From the NCBI RefSeq assembly GCF_048564905.1, contig NC_132995.1, positions 66,642,639 through 66,706,638 on the forward strand: a DNA stretch of 64,000 bases, read 5' to 3'. The position numbers and the translations under genes are program-made. Of the stretch, positions 48,065 to 59,018 are shown in pieces (position 1 is the first letter of the stretch; every line of letters begins with the position of its first letter). This stretch comes from Vicugna pacos (lineage: Eukaryota; Chordata; Mammalia; Artiodactyla; Camelidae). Under the pieces are notes generated by a model. The model saw only the letters and a program-made list of their open reading frames with translations, was not told where the DNA came from and searched no databases.

Positions 48065-48420
48065 TAAGGACTTTTTTTTTTACAGCAGTTTTAAGTTCAT
48101 GGTAAAACTGAAAGGAAAGTACAGAAATTTGAACTTATACTGACACATCATTATCACCTAGTCATAGTTCACATTAAGTTTCACTCTTGGTGCTACACCT
48201 TCTATGAGTTTGAACAAATGTATAGCATGTATCCACCATTATGGGATCATACAGAATGTTTCCACTGTCCTAAAAATCTTCTATGCTCCAGCTATTCATC
48301 CTTCCCTCCCTCTAATCCCTGGCAACCAATGATCTTTTTTATTGTCTACATAGTTTTGCCTTTTACAGAATGTCAAATAGCAAGAATCATATAGTACAGA
48401 TTATTTTGATGGAAAAAGAA
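48065..48420 (-). mobile_element. Ancient LINE-1 3' part, minus strand
   Basis: Antisense landmarks are: 'cagcagttttaagttcatgg' (48082), 'acatcattatcacctagtca' (48145), 'catgtatccaccattatggg' (48226), 'cctaaaaatcttctatgctc' (48270), 'atccctggcaaccaatgatc' (48315), 'tagttttgccttttacagaa' (48350). This is the 3' end of an old L1 in reverse. Confidence 0.8.
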
Positions 48421-49974
48421 AAACTATTTCCTATACTTTGTCTTCATAATCCTATTCCTTTGCATCCACCCTTATAGCTAAACACTATCATTAATTTGGA
48501 TGTGTACAAGGCTATTTGATACATATGTATATGAATATATTATATTTTAATTTTTAATTAAATTTCCAAAAATGATATTTCCTGAAACTTATTTTTCATG
48601 GGAAGTATTACCATTGAAAATTATCCATAATAAGTGAATATCTAAACTTTTAACCAGTCCCATATTAACAAATGCTTATTTCTTTCAAAGTTCTATGATT
48701 AACAAAACACTGAAATGATATCATTATATGTTTCCTTATTTAAATCCATCGGATGTCTCTAGTTTATATTTTTAATTTGAATCAGTATGAAGAGATTTGC
48801 ACAGTTACAAAACAGCACTCCAAGGTGGTAAGGCGGTTTTACAAAAAAACGTAACCTCCCACAAGCAATTGTTAAAGAGTTCTTATTTTCAAAAGGTTTT
48901 TATTCCCTATATAGATTTTCTCCTTTTTTCTTTTGTTTAGTTGTTGATTGAATTCTAGTTCCTGACATTTTATTAGATTTTTTTAATTGAAGATATTAAT
49001 CTTTTGCCTGATATGTGGGCGTATTACTCAAAATGTTGTTTATTTTTATCTTTTTTATTTTTGATCACTCTTGTCTTGCTACATGAATGCCTATTTTATT
49101 TGCTGTTTCCTAAAATCATCTTCTGATATTTTTGATCCTTATTTTATGCCATTTCAATATTGTTATTACTGGCTTTTACTTACAAAAGGTTAATACAGTT
49201 ATTATTTTATAGCCTGTGATTTAAAAACTGAGCTCATGTTAAATATTATTCTTCTTTAAATTAATGGATTCAAAATTATAATAATTCCTTTAAATTCCTC
49301 TTACATTGTAATACACAAGTTTTTATTTTATATAAAGTCTCCCTTGTCATTCATTGCTAAACATTTCAATGTCTAATGTAATTTTGTTAATCCATTATGT
49401 ATTTAGACTTTAATAATTAACTTTCTTATACTGCATTTTCAGTCAGAGAATATGTCTTTCAGATATTGTGTCTTATTTTTCACTTTATTTTGTTGATTCC
49501 ATTGATTCTCACTGTGTAATTTTTTTGGATAAAAGGTTCTAAAATATATTTTAAATTAATTACATTTATTATAGTATTTATTCTGAATCCTTAGAAAAGC
49601 TGATAGCTTTGTCTATCAGCTTCTAATTAAGTCCTTTTATAATCTATCACAATCTTTTTTAGGTTCTTTCAGTTTGTGGAATTTGGTTTACATATTTCAT
49701 CTATTTTTTTAAGTTAATATAAGTTTGTAACAGCTATATTGTTTTATGGGATGTCTTATTTTGTGGTACTACTCTGCAACCCTATAAATTCCTTTCAACT
49801 TAAGTACTATGAGTCTATGTTTATGGGATTGTTAGGCAACTTTCTGGACATGATCCAAGTTCATTCTTGCCAGTTAGTTCAGTAATAGTCCAATTTGTAC
49901 TAATTTGCAAATGGCCCATTAGTTGAACAAACATTTCTTTAAACTTACTTTATCTAACAAGTTGGTTTTAATTA
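48421..49974. other. T-rich stretch, possible old antisense L1 pieces
   Basis: Between two antisense L1 blocks that may be one element. At 48780-49080, 'gcactccaaggtggtaaggc' and 'ttaatcttttgcctgatatg' resemble antisense ORF2 text ('cttccaaagtggctgtaccat' and 'ttaatcctttgtctgatatg'), so this may be another old minus-strand L1. The rest (49080-49974) is A+T-rich and unassigned. Confidence 0.4.
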
Positions 49975-50150
49975 ACCAGTTTTGGGCCCATTTTTTAATT
50001 AGCTTGTTTTCTTATTGTTCAGTTTTATGAGTTCTCTGTATATTTTGGATAACATTTCTTTATCAGATTTATATTTTGCAAACATTTTCTCCCAGTTTGT
50101 GGCTTATCTTCTCATTCTCTTAATTTTCTTCAGACAGTTCTTGCCAGCCC
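49975..50150 (-). mobile_element. Ancient LINE-1 ORF2 piece, minus strand
   Basis: Landmarks are: 'gcccattttttaattagctt' (49987), 'gttttcttattgttcagttt', 'gagttctctgtatattttgg' (50029), 'ttctttatcagatttatatt' and 'ttctcccagtttgtggctta' (50087). It is collinear with, and upstream in ORF2 of, the 48065-48420 piece, so both may come from one insertion split by about 1.5 kb. Confidence 0.75.
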
Positions 50151-51835
50151 AATAGTTGTTTTGGTGAATGGACTGATTCCTGGAGCTCCTATTCTGCTGT
50201 CTTCCATCACATTATTTTCCATACTATTTTCTTTTTCCTCTGCTAATGGATAACTCATTCTCTTAATGGGCTATACCATTCTCATTGTTCCAATTGCTGT
50301 ATTATTTTTTATAATATGAAATTTGAAAGGGAAAAGAAATACTTTGCTATTTGTTCAGTATACAATTACCTTACAGAAGCATTTGCTATATTAACTGTAA
50401 ACTACTCTCTGCAGCTACCTTTACTTTATTTTACCACTGTTTGCATTGCCTATTAAAACCTGTGGAAGAAAAAAGAAATTATACATTTTCATGGCCAGGG
50501 AACAACTCAATCTTAGTGGAAAGAAAAATGTATTGAAGCCAATTGAAGCCAAAAGAAACAGAACACTTTTTGTTTTCAGAACTACTCCTGGTCTTACACA
50601 GGTCTCAGATAATTTATACTTCTTCAAGCCCTGAACAAACCCTCTAGCTACTCCTGGATTTCTGCTTCCAATTTCAAAGCTTGCTCCCAAGTGAAGCAAA
50701 GAGAATTAGACTTAAAATATTCCCACTGGAAGGACTGGCTTCTGTTTTCTTCCTTAAAACTTTTCTTCCCAGTCATATGGGTTATTATGAACAGCATATT
50801 TGATTGTATCTATGCTCTTAATATCACAGAATGCAAATAGCAGAAGATATTTTAGATTTATAAGGTCAATGGTTTTTAAACTTTATTAAATCAATGGGAT
50901 TTTTCACACCGAACTTACAAGCATATGTTTATGTGTAAGTTTACGTGTGTGTAAGAAAGTGTGTGTGTGTATGTGTGTAATAATAGGGTTCTTCAAATAA
51001 CAAAAGACCCCCACCCACGTAATCTCTTTACCCACTTAGCCCCTTCAGGCAATCCTTAAAACACCTCTGAGTAATCATCTGACTAGTCTAGACATAATTG
51101 AAACTACTTACATAATTTTATCTCAGACAGTATTAGAAACTAACATACAAAAAGTGGTAAGTGATCTATTCAAGATCCACACTGCATTAAGAAATGAACA
51201 GTGCATATATTCTATACATATTGACCACTCTGGTTTTGTTCTTATTTTCATAGTTTTTGATTAACTGAAGTCTATGTTGGGACACAAAGCTCAGTAATTT
51301 GAAATGATGAGAGAAATGTTGAATTTATGATTTCATGTATATATAAAATAGGTGATCAAAATATTAGCTTCAGTCAAGGTTTTACAGACTGCAAAAACAG
51401 AATTCAAGCTAATGTAAGGAAGGAAAGCATATGCTGAAATATCTTGTAATAATTCAAGTACAGTATAATTTCATAAATGGCAGGAACTAGAAAATCATCA
51501 GAAATCCAGAACCCAGGCTATTGTTTCCTCATGCATTTTATTTTTGCTGCTATTCTGTGACTCTGTTTAATTATCTTCTATCATCCATGATTTAATTCTC
51601 CATGCACACAGAAACAACAGAAGGATGCCACAGGGTCTAATAGCAGCCTCACTAGATTTTATCCTTTGCATCCTTTGCTCCTGCAATTTGTCCCAAATGA
51701 ATTTCAAACTTCCAAAAGAATGTGATTGGACTGGCTCAGATGAAGTGAATTCCTGTGGCCCAATTAATTGCAGCTAATGAGTTTGCTGTAAGGTTGAGTA
51801 AAGTAGTTTACTGAAAATTCAGTTTATAGTCTTGT
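50151..51835. other. Unassigned DNA
   Basis: No gene supported. A GT-rich cryptic repeat lies at about 50940-50980. The 92-codon minus-strand frame at 50421-50699 shows no domain. Confidence 0.45.
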
Positions 51836-52195
51836 AAAAAGTAAGCATTGGGGAAAGGCAATGAATAGGCAGAGCACAGAGGATTTTAGAGCACTGAAAA
51901 TACTCTGTATGAAAGTATAATGAGGTATATATGTCATTATACATTTGTCAAAATTTATAGCATATATAACACCAAGAGTGAAACGTGAGGTAAACTATGG
52001 ATTTGAGTGATTATGATGTGACAATGTAGGTTCATCCCTGTTAAAAAAATGTACCATTCTGGTGAGTGATTTTGATAACTGAAGACGCTATGTATGCGTA
52101 CAGGCAGGGATTATAGGGGAAATTTCTGCACCTTCCTCTCAAATTTGTTATAAGCATAAAGCTGCTCTAAGAGAATCTTTTAAAATATAATTTAA
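51836..52195 (+). mobile_element. Ancient LINE-1 3' UTR fragment
   Basis: Landmarks are: 'gtcattatacatttgtcaaa' (51932), 'aacaccaagagtgaaacgtg' (51968), 'aaactatggatttgagtgat' (51993), 'aaaatgtaccattctggtga' (52046), 'tgcaccttcctctcaaattt' (52127) and 'aagctgctctaagagaatct' (52160). It is the same kind of old 3' UTR as the end of the 25.1-26.4 kb element. Confidence 0.75.
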
Positions 52196-53870
52196 AATAG
52201 AGTAAACAATAAATCTTCATTATTATCTTCCTTGTCACCATTATATGCACACTGATGGTGAAGGATAATCTTCTAACTCTAATTTACATGTTTATTCTAA
52301 AGCAATATGCAAACACAGCATTGTAAATGGTCTGAGAAATACGAAAATCTAAAATGTAATACTCTGATGCACTACTCCAAAAAGTGAACCTTGTAAAGCA
52401 TGTTCATAAAAAAATAACAATAGTGATCAAATATAGATGATTTCAATTTATTGAATTAATACCAGTTACAGCTAGAATAGTATGTAACCAATAATATATA
52501 TAATCCCTAAGAATAGGAGTTTGGTCTCTACTTTTTTTCTTACTGTCTAATTTTTGAATTCTGACTCATTACAGTCTTTGGAAAAGCTTCAGCAAAAGCG
52601 TTTCTACTTAACCCAAAATAAGATGTCATATCCTAAGTGTTATAGGCAATGTGTTATTTAAAAGTGGAAGGACTGCTAATTATTGGGGATGCTCACATGG
52701 CTGAGACTGAATCTGAGAGTCAATGCTGCTGCTCAACAAAGCACTGAGACAGTTTGAACACTTTTGAAGGATAAAATTGGAGGACTCAGAGCATTTGCAG
52801 CCTAAGGCTATGGCATGAAGAAGCCACAACATTGACTAGAAACCACAAAACTGTTTAAAGTAACATTGTGGGAGTAGGGGAAAAAGTGTTTAGAAGTGTT
52901 TGATTTTTTAATATTTCTGAGTACACAAAGGATAAAAAGTTTTGAAATGCAGCATTACCATATCTGAATCAGTTTAGTGTCTGTATTACAAAAATCTCTT
53001 TGGGTTTGTATGAGAGAAACTGTAGTGGAAACATCAAGGGAAAAGAGCATCACTTTTTTCACATTAGAACATTCTGAGACTTTACAACTGAATATGTTTC
53101 TTCAATTTTAATTCAGAGACACATAGATACAGGGACAAACTTACCTAATGCCTTGCTTTCAAATTTAATGGCATATTTAATAAAATCACATCCAGTTAAA
53201 CAGACTATGAAGTTTTGCTCCCTTGAATTGCATTAGTATATCTCATTAATTCATAAGGCTGTTAGACTTTCTTAGTATTTGTGGCCCCGGTCTTATAAAC
53301 GAGTTGCTGGCACCAGAGGCTCTGTCACCCAGCAAGCTTTGTTAAAATTACTGCAGCTTAAGAGCCCTCACATTGGACTTGTTTACTTCCTATAGCTGAA
53401 ATTAACCATGGTGCCTATTAGTCCAAAAGAAACAAAAATTTCAAATTAAAGCCTCAGTACTTCTCATTTCTTATGGAACCCTTACATCAAATGTATTCAC
53501 AAAGAGGTGGGTAAAGGCATTGAACTATTCAAATCACAGTCAAGTTTTAATAGGATACTACTGCTGTCTCCTTTCTGTAAGATTTCAAAAGCAGCAACAA
53601 AGACAACATTAAATCCTAACCTTCCTTGTGTTAATATTCAATCTAGTGTGCAATTTTGATCTTCAAGAGATAGATTAAGTATTTTTTTAACTGAGAAATA
53701 ATGCTAGCACTTGAGTGAGAAATGTATTATGCAAGTTTGATAAAGGGGTGGAGTAGATCTAGCTCCCCAATTTACTACAAAAAAAAAAATGACATGGGTC
53801 CAAGAGGCCAATTTTATTTTCCTAGAGAAAGACACGCCAAAGTATCTCAAGCAGATTTTGTACCATTAAC
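52196..53870. other. Unassigned A+T-rich DNA
   Basis: No gene or nameable repeat. A GC-richer patch at 53283-53400 ('ggccccggtcttataaacga' onward) stands out in composition but I cannot assign it. Confidence 0.45.
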
Positions 53871-54085
53871 TAAATCCTTACTATCTGTTAGAAAAGATGC
53901 AGTATGTTTTACCTGCCTTATCTCTATTAACTCTAATTCAAAATTGTGGGGTAAGTACTACTACCTCATTTTATAGATGAGAAAAACTGAAGTGTAGAGA
54001 AGTAAATCGTTCAAAGTCACAGAGCCAGTTGACGGTAAAGCTGTGACTTCAACCCCACTCTACAGGACTCTATACCCTCAGATCA
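53871..54085 (+). repeat. MIR SINE
   Basis: The phrases 'gtggggtaagtactactacc', 'tcattttatagatgagaaaa', 'gaagtgtagagaagtaaatc', 'gttcaaagtcacagagccag', 'cttcaaccccactctacagg' match the 3' two thirds of MIR. Confidence 0.8.
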
Positions 54086-54189
54086 TTTTTTTTTTAAGTT
54101 AAACTATTTTATATCAAATTTTTCTATCAAAATAACTATGTTCTGAAAATTCAATGAATTTAGTATATTTTAGTCTATTTTAAAACATT

Positions 54190-54350
54190 CTCATATCCTA
54201 AAAAGAAAAATGGTGCCCACCCCTCTTCCTAGGTAACTATTACTCTATTTTCTAATTCTGCAGATGTGTTTTTCTGATCAGTTCATACAACATGTATTGT
54301 TTTATGTCTGACTTCTTTCACAAAGCATAGTGTCCTAAGAATTTTTAAAG
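54190..54350 (-). mobile_element. Ancient LINE-1 scrap, minus strand
   Basis: The antisense phrases 'aggtaactattactctattt', 'tcatacaacatgtattgttt' and 'ctgacttctttcacaaagca' match 'ggtaaccattaatctacttt', 'atcatacaatatgtggcctt' and 'ctggcttctttcacttagca' of old antisense L1s. Confidence 0.55.
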
Positions 54351-55454
54351 TTTATTGTATTATTATCTGTTTAAATATTCTCAGAAAGTGTTATTAAAGA
54401 ATGTTGAGTTCAAAAAACATTAGAGCTACAGTCTCCTGTATATGCAGCTTAATCTGGGGATTTAAAATAATGTGTAGCATTAAAATTTAAAGATAATGTT
54501 TATTTTTCTCTAAATACATGCTTACATGTGCTCATATGTAGTTGGAAATGTACTTGATTGAAGTTTACTAAAGAATAATGAACTCTAAGAAAATGAGAAT
54601 TAACAGAATGAGCAGAAATTAGATAAAATAATCTATAAGAAGGTTCTTTTACCATTACATATGCAAAGGTCCCTTCCCATTTTAAAATCTCTTTTAACTG
54701 TAAAGACTCTTATTATCAAGTTCTTAAAGTTATAAACTCTAGAAAGGCATATCTAAATAATAATAGGTCTAGTAAAAATTACATTAATTTATTTGAAATG
54801 TAGGTGGATGAGACTATAAAAAATGTAGGTGAGTGCTACTGAAATTACAGTCACGTAACCAGAATAGAGGAACAATTGTTTCAGTCAAAAATATTAGGTA
54901 ATTATTCTTCATTAAAATTTATGTGTAAAATCTATTGTTTGTTTTTAATTCTCAACACTTCAATTACATAGAGCTTTTATTTCTGATAACTATAGTGAAA
55001 AAATAATCATTGTTAAAATACAAAAAAGAGACAGAAAAAAATTACTGACAAATAAGTATAAATACAATCCAATGGTAAATAAAATATAAAAGATAAGAAA
55101 ATCAAGAAAAATACCTCCATCAAACCCAGAAAGAAATACAAGTGGAAATGAAGCTTAGGGCTGTTGGCCCAAGAACAAACACAGGTAGCCAACAGCTAGG
55201 TGCCCTCATGGTAAAAGGAGTAAGAAATGTTTAAAATGCCATGGAGGCTCACTGCCAAGAAACTGAGATGGGACATCTCACCAATGAAATGAGGCTGAAC
55301 AAAGCCATGACTACTATGTGGGAACATGGGTTTTATAAGGCTAAAATTTAGGAAAGCTACAATGACAGAGACTCAGCCTCGAAACCAGGACCTCAAATCT
55401 TATTCAGGTGCCCTGAACCTTTAGGCATTCTGTGGTAGTGAGTAGATTCAACTC
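54351..55454. other. Unassigned A+T-rich DNA
   Basis: No gene or nameable repeat. Confidence 0.45.
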
Positions 55455-55580
55455 TAAAACAACGTGGCGGGAAGAATAAATCTTACTTATTCTGCCGGGG
55501 GTCATGAGCATTAAATGAGACAAAATAGTTTTGACTTGGCACAAAGGAGGTTTTCAACACAACCGTGATTATTGTCAGGA
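55455..55580 (+). repeat. MIR 3' half
   Basis: The phrases 'ggtcatgagcattaaatgag', 'gacttggcacaaaggaggtt' and 'ttcaacacaaccgtgattat' follow MIR's 'gttgtgaggattaaatgagt', 'cctggcacatagtaagcgct' and 'caataaatgttagctatta'. A 93-codon frame that starts inside it and runs into the next L1 is a chance frame. Confidence 0.65.
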
Positions 55581-55844
55581 TCTCAGTTGAGCTGGAAGAG
55601 CTGCGCTGCTATGTATCAGAGCAGCAAACTAAAGAGACAAGCCAAAAAAATCAGAGTTAACTGCAATGGTACAAACATGAGGCTAAAACCAAAGGAAGTG
55701 ACGACTCAATCTGTGCCACTTTCCCCCCGAGGAACTTTGCTCCTGTCATATCAGGAGAATCAGCGTAGAAGTGGAAGTTGGAACATTTCACATATTCCAC
55801 ATGCAGTTTCCCTTATTTCATTTTTTTTCTGGTTTTACTTTATT

Positions 55845-56070
55845 TACAAATAAAATTGTATTCATGTGCTAACTTGATACACCAAGTATACATTGTGAAA
55901 TGATTACCACAAGTAAGTTAACATATCCATTACTACACATAGCTCCTGTTTTGTTTTTGGTGAGCATGCTTTAAGATCTGCTTTCTTGGCAAATTTCAAG
56001 TGCACAATCCAGTATTATTAACTACCATCATCTTGCTGTATACACTGACATTTTTGACTAGGGTTTGTCT
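55845..56070 (-). mobile_element. LINE-1 3' UTR fragment, minus strand
   Basis: The plus strand reads 'gtatacattgtgaaatgatt', 'cacaagtaagttaacatatc', 'cattactacacatagctcct', 'tgagcatgctttaagatctg' and 'ttattaactaccatcatctt'. This is the reverse complement of a well-known old L1 3' UTR segment. Confidence 0.75.
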
Positions 56071-57350
56071 ATACCATAATTTAGTAGTTATAATTCTGAT
56101 TCACCAGGAATTCTACTATTATTTATTTAACACCTCAAAACATTTCAGCAAAAATTATGTGGTTTACTGTTTTGTTTTGTTTTGTTTTGGAGTTCCCTGT
56201 GCAGCAAAACTGAAATGATACAGCTGAGATCAACTCTACAGCCATCTTCCTCTATACACATTCTAACACATAGAAAAGTTCCCTCCTATGTGGCAATAGT
56301 CTGTTTGATACATACTTGCTTTTTGTAAAATTGCCAAGTCTCTTTCCTCTTTTTCACAGGATATTGTAACTATGACCTAAGCAGAGAATGGGAGAAGAAC
56401 ATGCAGAATAATATAACAGCACTGGATGCCAGAGCAAAGTCATTCCCTGGAGAGATTCAGGAAGAGCACCAAAATTAGCAAACCGAAGGCACTCATTCAC
56501 TCATTTATGCATCTGGGACTGTTTATTAGGTGTATACTGTGCATCATTTCGAGAGTTAGAAAACTGTGAAGAGTGACTAAGCCTGTGCTTATTCCAGATG
56601 CTCCTCAAAATATTTCAAGCAATACAGTTTCTCTAATTGTTTTCCTCCAGTCTTCAGGAATGCAGTATTATTATTCTGTATAATTAACTTGTAAAGAAAA
56701 AATGTTCTATTTTATTTTCAAAATTAGGGAGAAAAGAGTATTATGAGAGGTGCCATGCCTAGATAAACTCTGAGCTTGTGTTTTGGTATAAACAAGGACC
56801 ATTAAAACAGAAAATGGCTTGCTACAGAACACTGAGTGCTGGCAATTCTGTAAAACAGGGCTTTTTTCTGTTTCCTTAAGGCAGCTTATAAGATTCTGGA
56901 TGCTATTTATGTAAACTGTTTCATAGGGAGAAACATGTACATTGTTTATTTAAAAGATGTTTGTCTTTTAAGATCTTTTTTGTATGTTTGTAGAGAAAAA
57001 TGTGTTCAGTCAACATAGTGCTTTACAATTTTCTCTACAGAGAAGACGTTAAATAAGGCAAAACTCAAACTAACAAGCCCCAAACAAAGAACCCCCCCAA
57101 AAAAAAACCCCTGAAGAATTTATGCAGATTTTTAACAACTCACTTTAAGTTTGAGGAGCCTGAGTTCTGGCTAAAAATCTGTGTGAGGTTTTTCAGGCCT
57201 GACCATAGATGATCACAAAGGATTTATCTGACAGGCTTCATGGAGGAAAACTGCACATCCCCACACCAGATCCAGTGCACAGCCAGGGCATCAGAGTCTC
57301 AAGGAGAGTTGCATGCAGTCAAGGATTCAGGGCCCTCTGTGTATTTGTAT
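56071..57350. other. Unassigned DNA with a GTTTT repeat and an L2/MIR-like phrase
   Basis: A (GTTTT)n run of about four units lies at 56169-56189. At about 56490-56590, 'cactcattcactcatttatg...tttattaggtgtatactgtg' resembles the 'cattcattcattcaacaaatatttattgagcacc' phrase of old repeats. A weak exon-like candidate at 56360-56478 is discussed under findings. Confidence 0.4.
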
Positions 57351-57353
57351 ATA

Positions 57354-57415
57354 CAGTAGTCCCTTACAGTACGCCCACAGCGGGTTCTGCCTCGGTGGAT
57401 ACAGAGGACCAACTG
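57354..57415. mobile_element. Tiny Tigger-like DNA transposon deletion derivative
   Basis: The block begins 'cagtagtcccttacagtac' and ends 'ggatacagaggaccaactg'. The reverse complement of the end is 'cagttggtcctctgtatcc', which matches the beginning and the Tigger-type terminal inverted repeat 'cagtcggccctccgtatcc'. Between them only about 25 bases remain, including 'cgggttctgcctcgg', similar to the 'cgcgggttccgcatccgcgg' seen near Tigger ends. I could not confirm a TA target duplication on the right side. Confidence 0.5.
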
Positions 57416-58574
57416 TCCACATATTTGCATTCCTAGCCCAAGTATTTTCATTCCTATGTCTTTTCATCTGGAGTCTTCATAGGCATATTTATGAGGTGGA
57501 GGGAAAATGTTGAAAAGACTCTTCCCTCTCCTCTCTGATTCAATCCTTTTCAACTCCTAGCCTTTCCTGGTTCCCTACCCTAGCGCTAGGGTCCATAAAA
57601 CTACAAGTTCCTTGGACAGTGATGTGCTAATGCACCTGCCCCTCACCTACTGCACTTGCTATGTTCTTGGGCTGTGGATAATGGATCAGGGCGAGTAGGT
57701 ACAATCTCTGGTTTTAACATCTTGCTTATGCTATCTAGTAAGCTATTAAATGTTTGATTATTACTTTCATTTTTGGTTTGCTGCTTTGATAGCTACATGA
57801 ACACCTGAGAATTTAGCTCTCTCCAGCTCAGCTGAGCTCCCAATAAAGTTATGTTTTCTTCAGAGGTTTTAAAAAGTCCTTCTAACTATGTCAGTCAGTC
57901 AGGTAAATTTCCTTTCTTCACCAGGCAGATATTTAATGGATATACCCTGAGGCCTGAGCCTTGCTAAGAGCTGGATCACAAAACAGAAGAGGCCAATGTT
58001 CCTACTCTTGGGAAAGTGGAGAAAAAAATTTGCAAAGAGGAGATGATTATAAACCCTGGACACTTTTCCAAGAACATATAACAAAGAAGAAAATTCAGAA
58101 GTACAGTAAAGGTACCACAGTTCTACTCCAAAACTGGGATTGGGGTACTTTACCCATGTAATGTTTTACTCCTACATGAAATAGATGCTGGCATACGTGG
58201 GTTAAAAAAGGGAAGTGCAGACTTCTCCCAACCGTTTGCACAAATGCAGATCACAGTGTCTCCATGGACTGCCAGAACTGTGACCTGAAATTCCTCCTTA
58301 AAGATACTCACTTGTTCCATGAATACAGACCTTTCTCACTGGGTTATTTCAGTGAGGTTGGTCTTACTAAAAAAATATGTGACTGGCCTTCATTTTATTT
58401 AACATGCAGACATGTTTAATTAAATGAATCTTAGTTAAGATAAAGAATTAAAATTATCTTCTGGTGAGAAGAGGGTGTCTGGACATAAGGCTAACTGACT
58501 GTAGAAGGCTGGTTTAGATGGAGCCGTCTTGGAAGGAGAAGGGTGAGGGAGCCAGCATGTGGCCACCAGTATCT
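57416..58574. other. Unassigned, GC-balanced then A+T-rich
   Basis: From 57540 to 57870 there is a pyrimidine-rich block with 'tcagctgagctcccaataaa' at about 57826. This might be a polyadenylation region of an LTR, but it lacks other LTR signs. The frames here have no domain content. Confidence 0.35.
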
Positions 58575-59018
58575 GGAGGATATACTACTCAGCCATAAAA
58601 AAGAATAAAATAATGCCGTTTGCGGTAACATGAATGAACCTAGAGATCGTCATTCTAAGTGAAGTAAGCCAGAAAGAGAAAGAAAAATACCATATGATAT
58701 CACTCATATGTGGAATCTAAAAAAAAAAGGACACTATGAATTCATCTACAAAACAGAAACAGACTCTCAGACTTAGTAAACAATCTTATGGTTACCAGGG
58801 AAAGGGTGTGGCAGGGGATAAATTTGGGAGTTTGATATTTGCAGGTGTTGGCCACTATGTATAAAAATAGATTTTAAAAAAGTTTCTTTTGTATAGCACA
58901 GGGAACTATGCTCAATGTCTTGCAACAACCTTTAATGGAAAAAATATGAAAATGAATATATATATGTATATGTAAGACTGGGACATTGTGCTGTACACCA
59001 GAGATTGATACATTGGAA
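58575..59018 (+). mobile_element. 5'-truncated LINE-1 3' end
   Basis: Very well preserved L1 3' end: 'ctactcagccataaaaaaga' (58585), 'gtcattctaagtgaagtaag' (58650), 'catatgatatcactcatatg' (58691), 'atcttatggttaccagggaa' (58783), 'gtatagcacagggaactatg' (58891) and 'tgctgtacaccagagattga' (58989). It stops at 'tacattgg', without the usual 'aaactgactatacttcaataaaa' end and poly-A. It belongs to the same subfamily as the 23.9 and 30.0 kb copies. Confidence 0.93.

Noticed and set aside
55572-55853. 93-codon plus-strand frame
   Set aside because: It starts at the edge of a MIR relic and ends in antisense L1 sequence, with an F/Y-rich end from a T-rich tract.
56190-56232. 'ggagttccctgtgcagc', resembling the head of the pig PRE-1 SINE (ggagttccc...)
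   Set aside because: The match lasts only about ten bases plus weak similarity, with no SINE body, tail or target duplication. The L1 ends here also do not look porcine to me.
57826-57860. 'cccaataaagtt' as the polyadenylation signal of a gene or LTR
   Set aside because: No upstream coding sequence, no clear LTR ends and no GT-rich downstream element. AATAAA occurs often by chance here.
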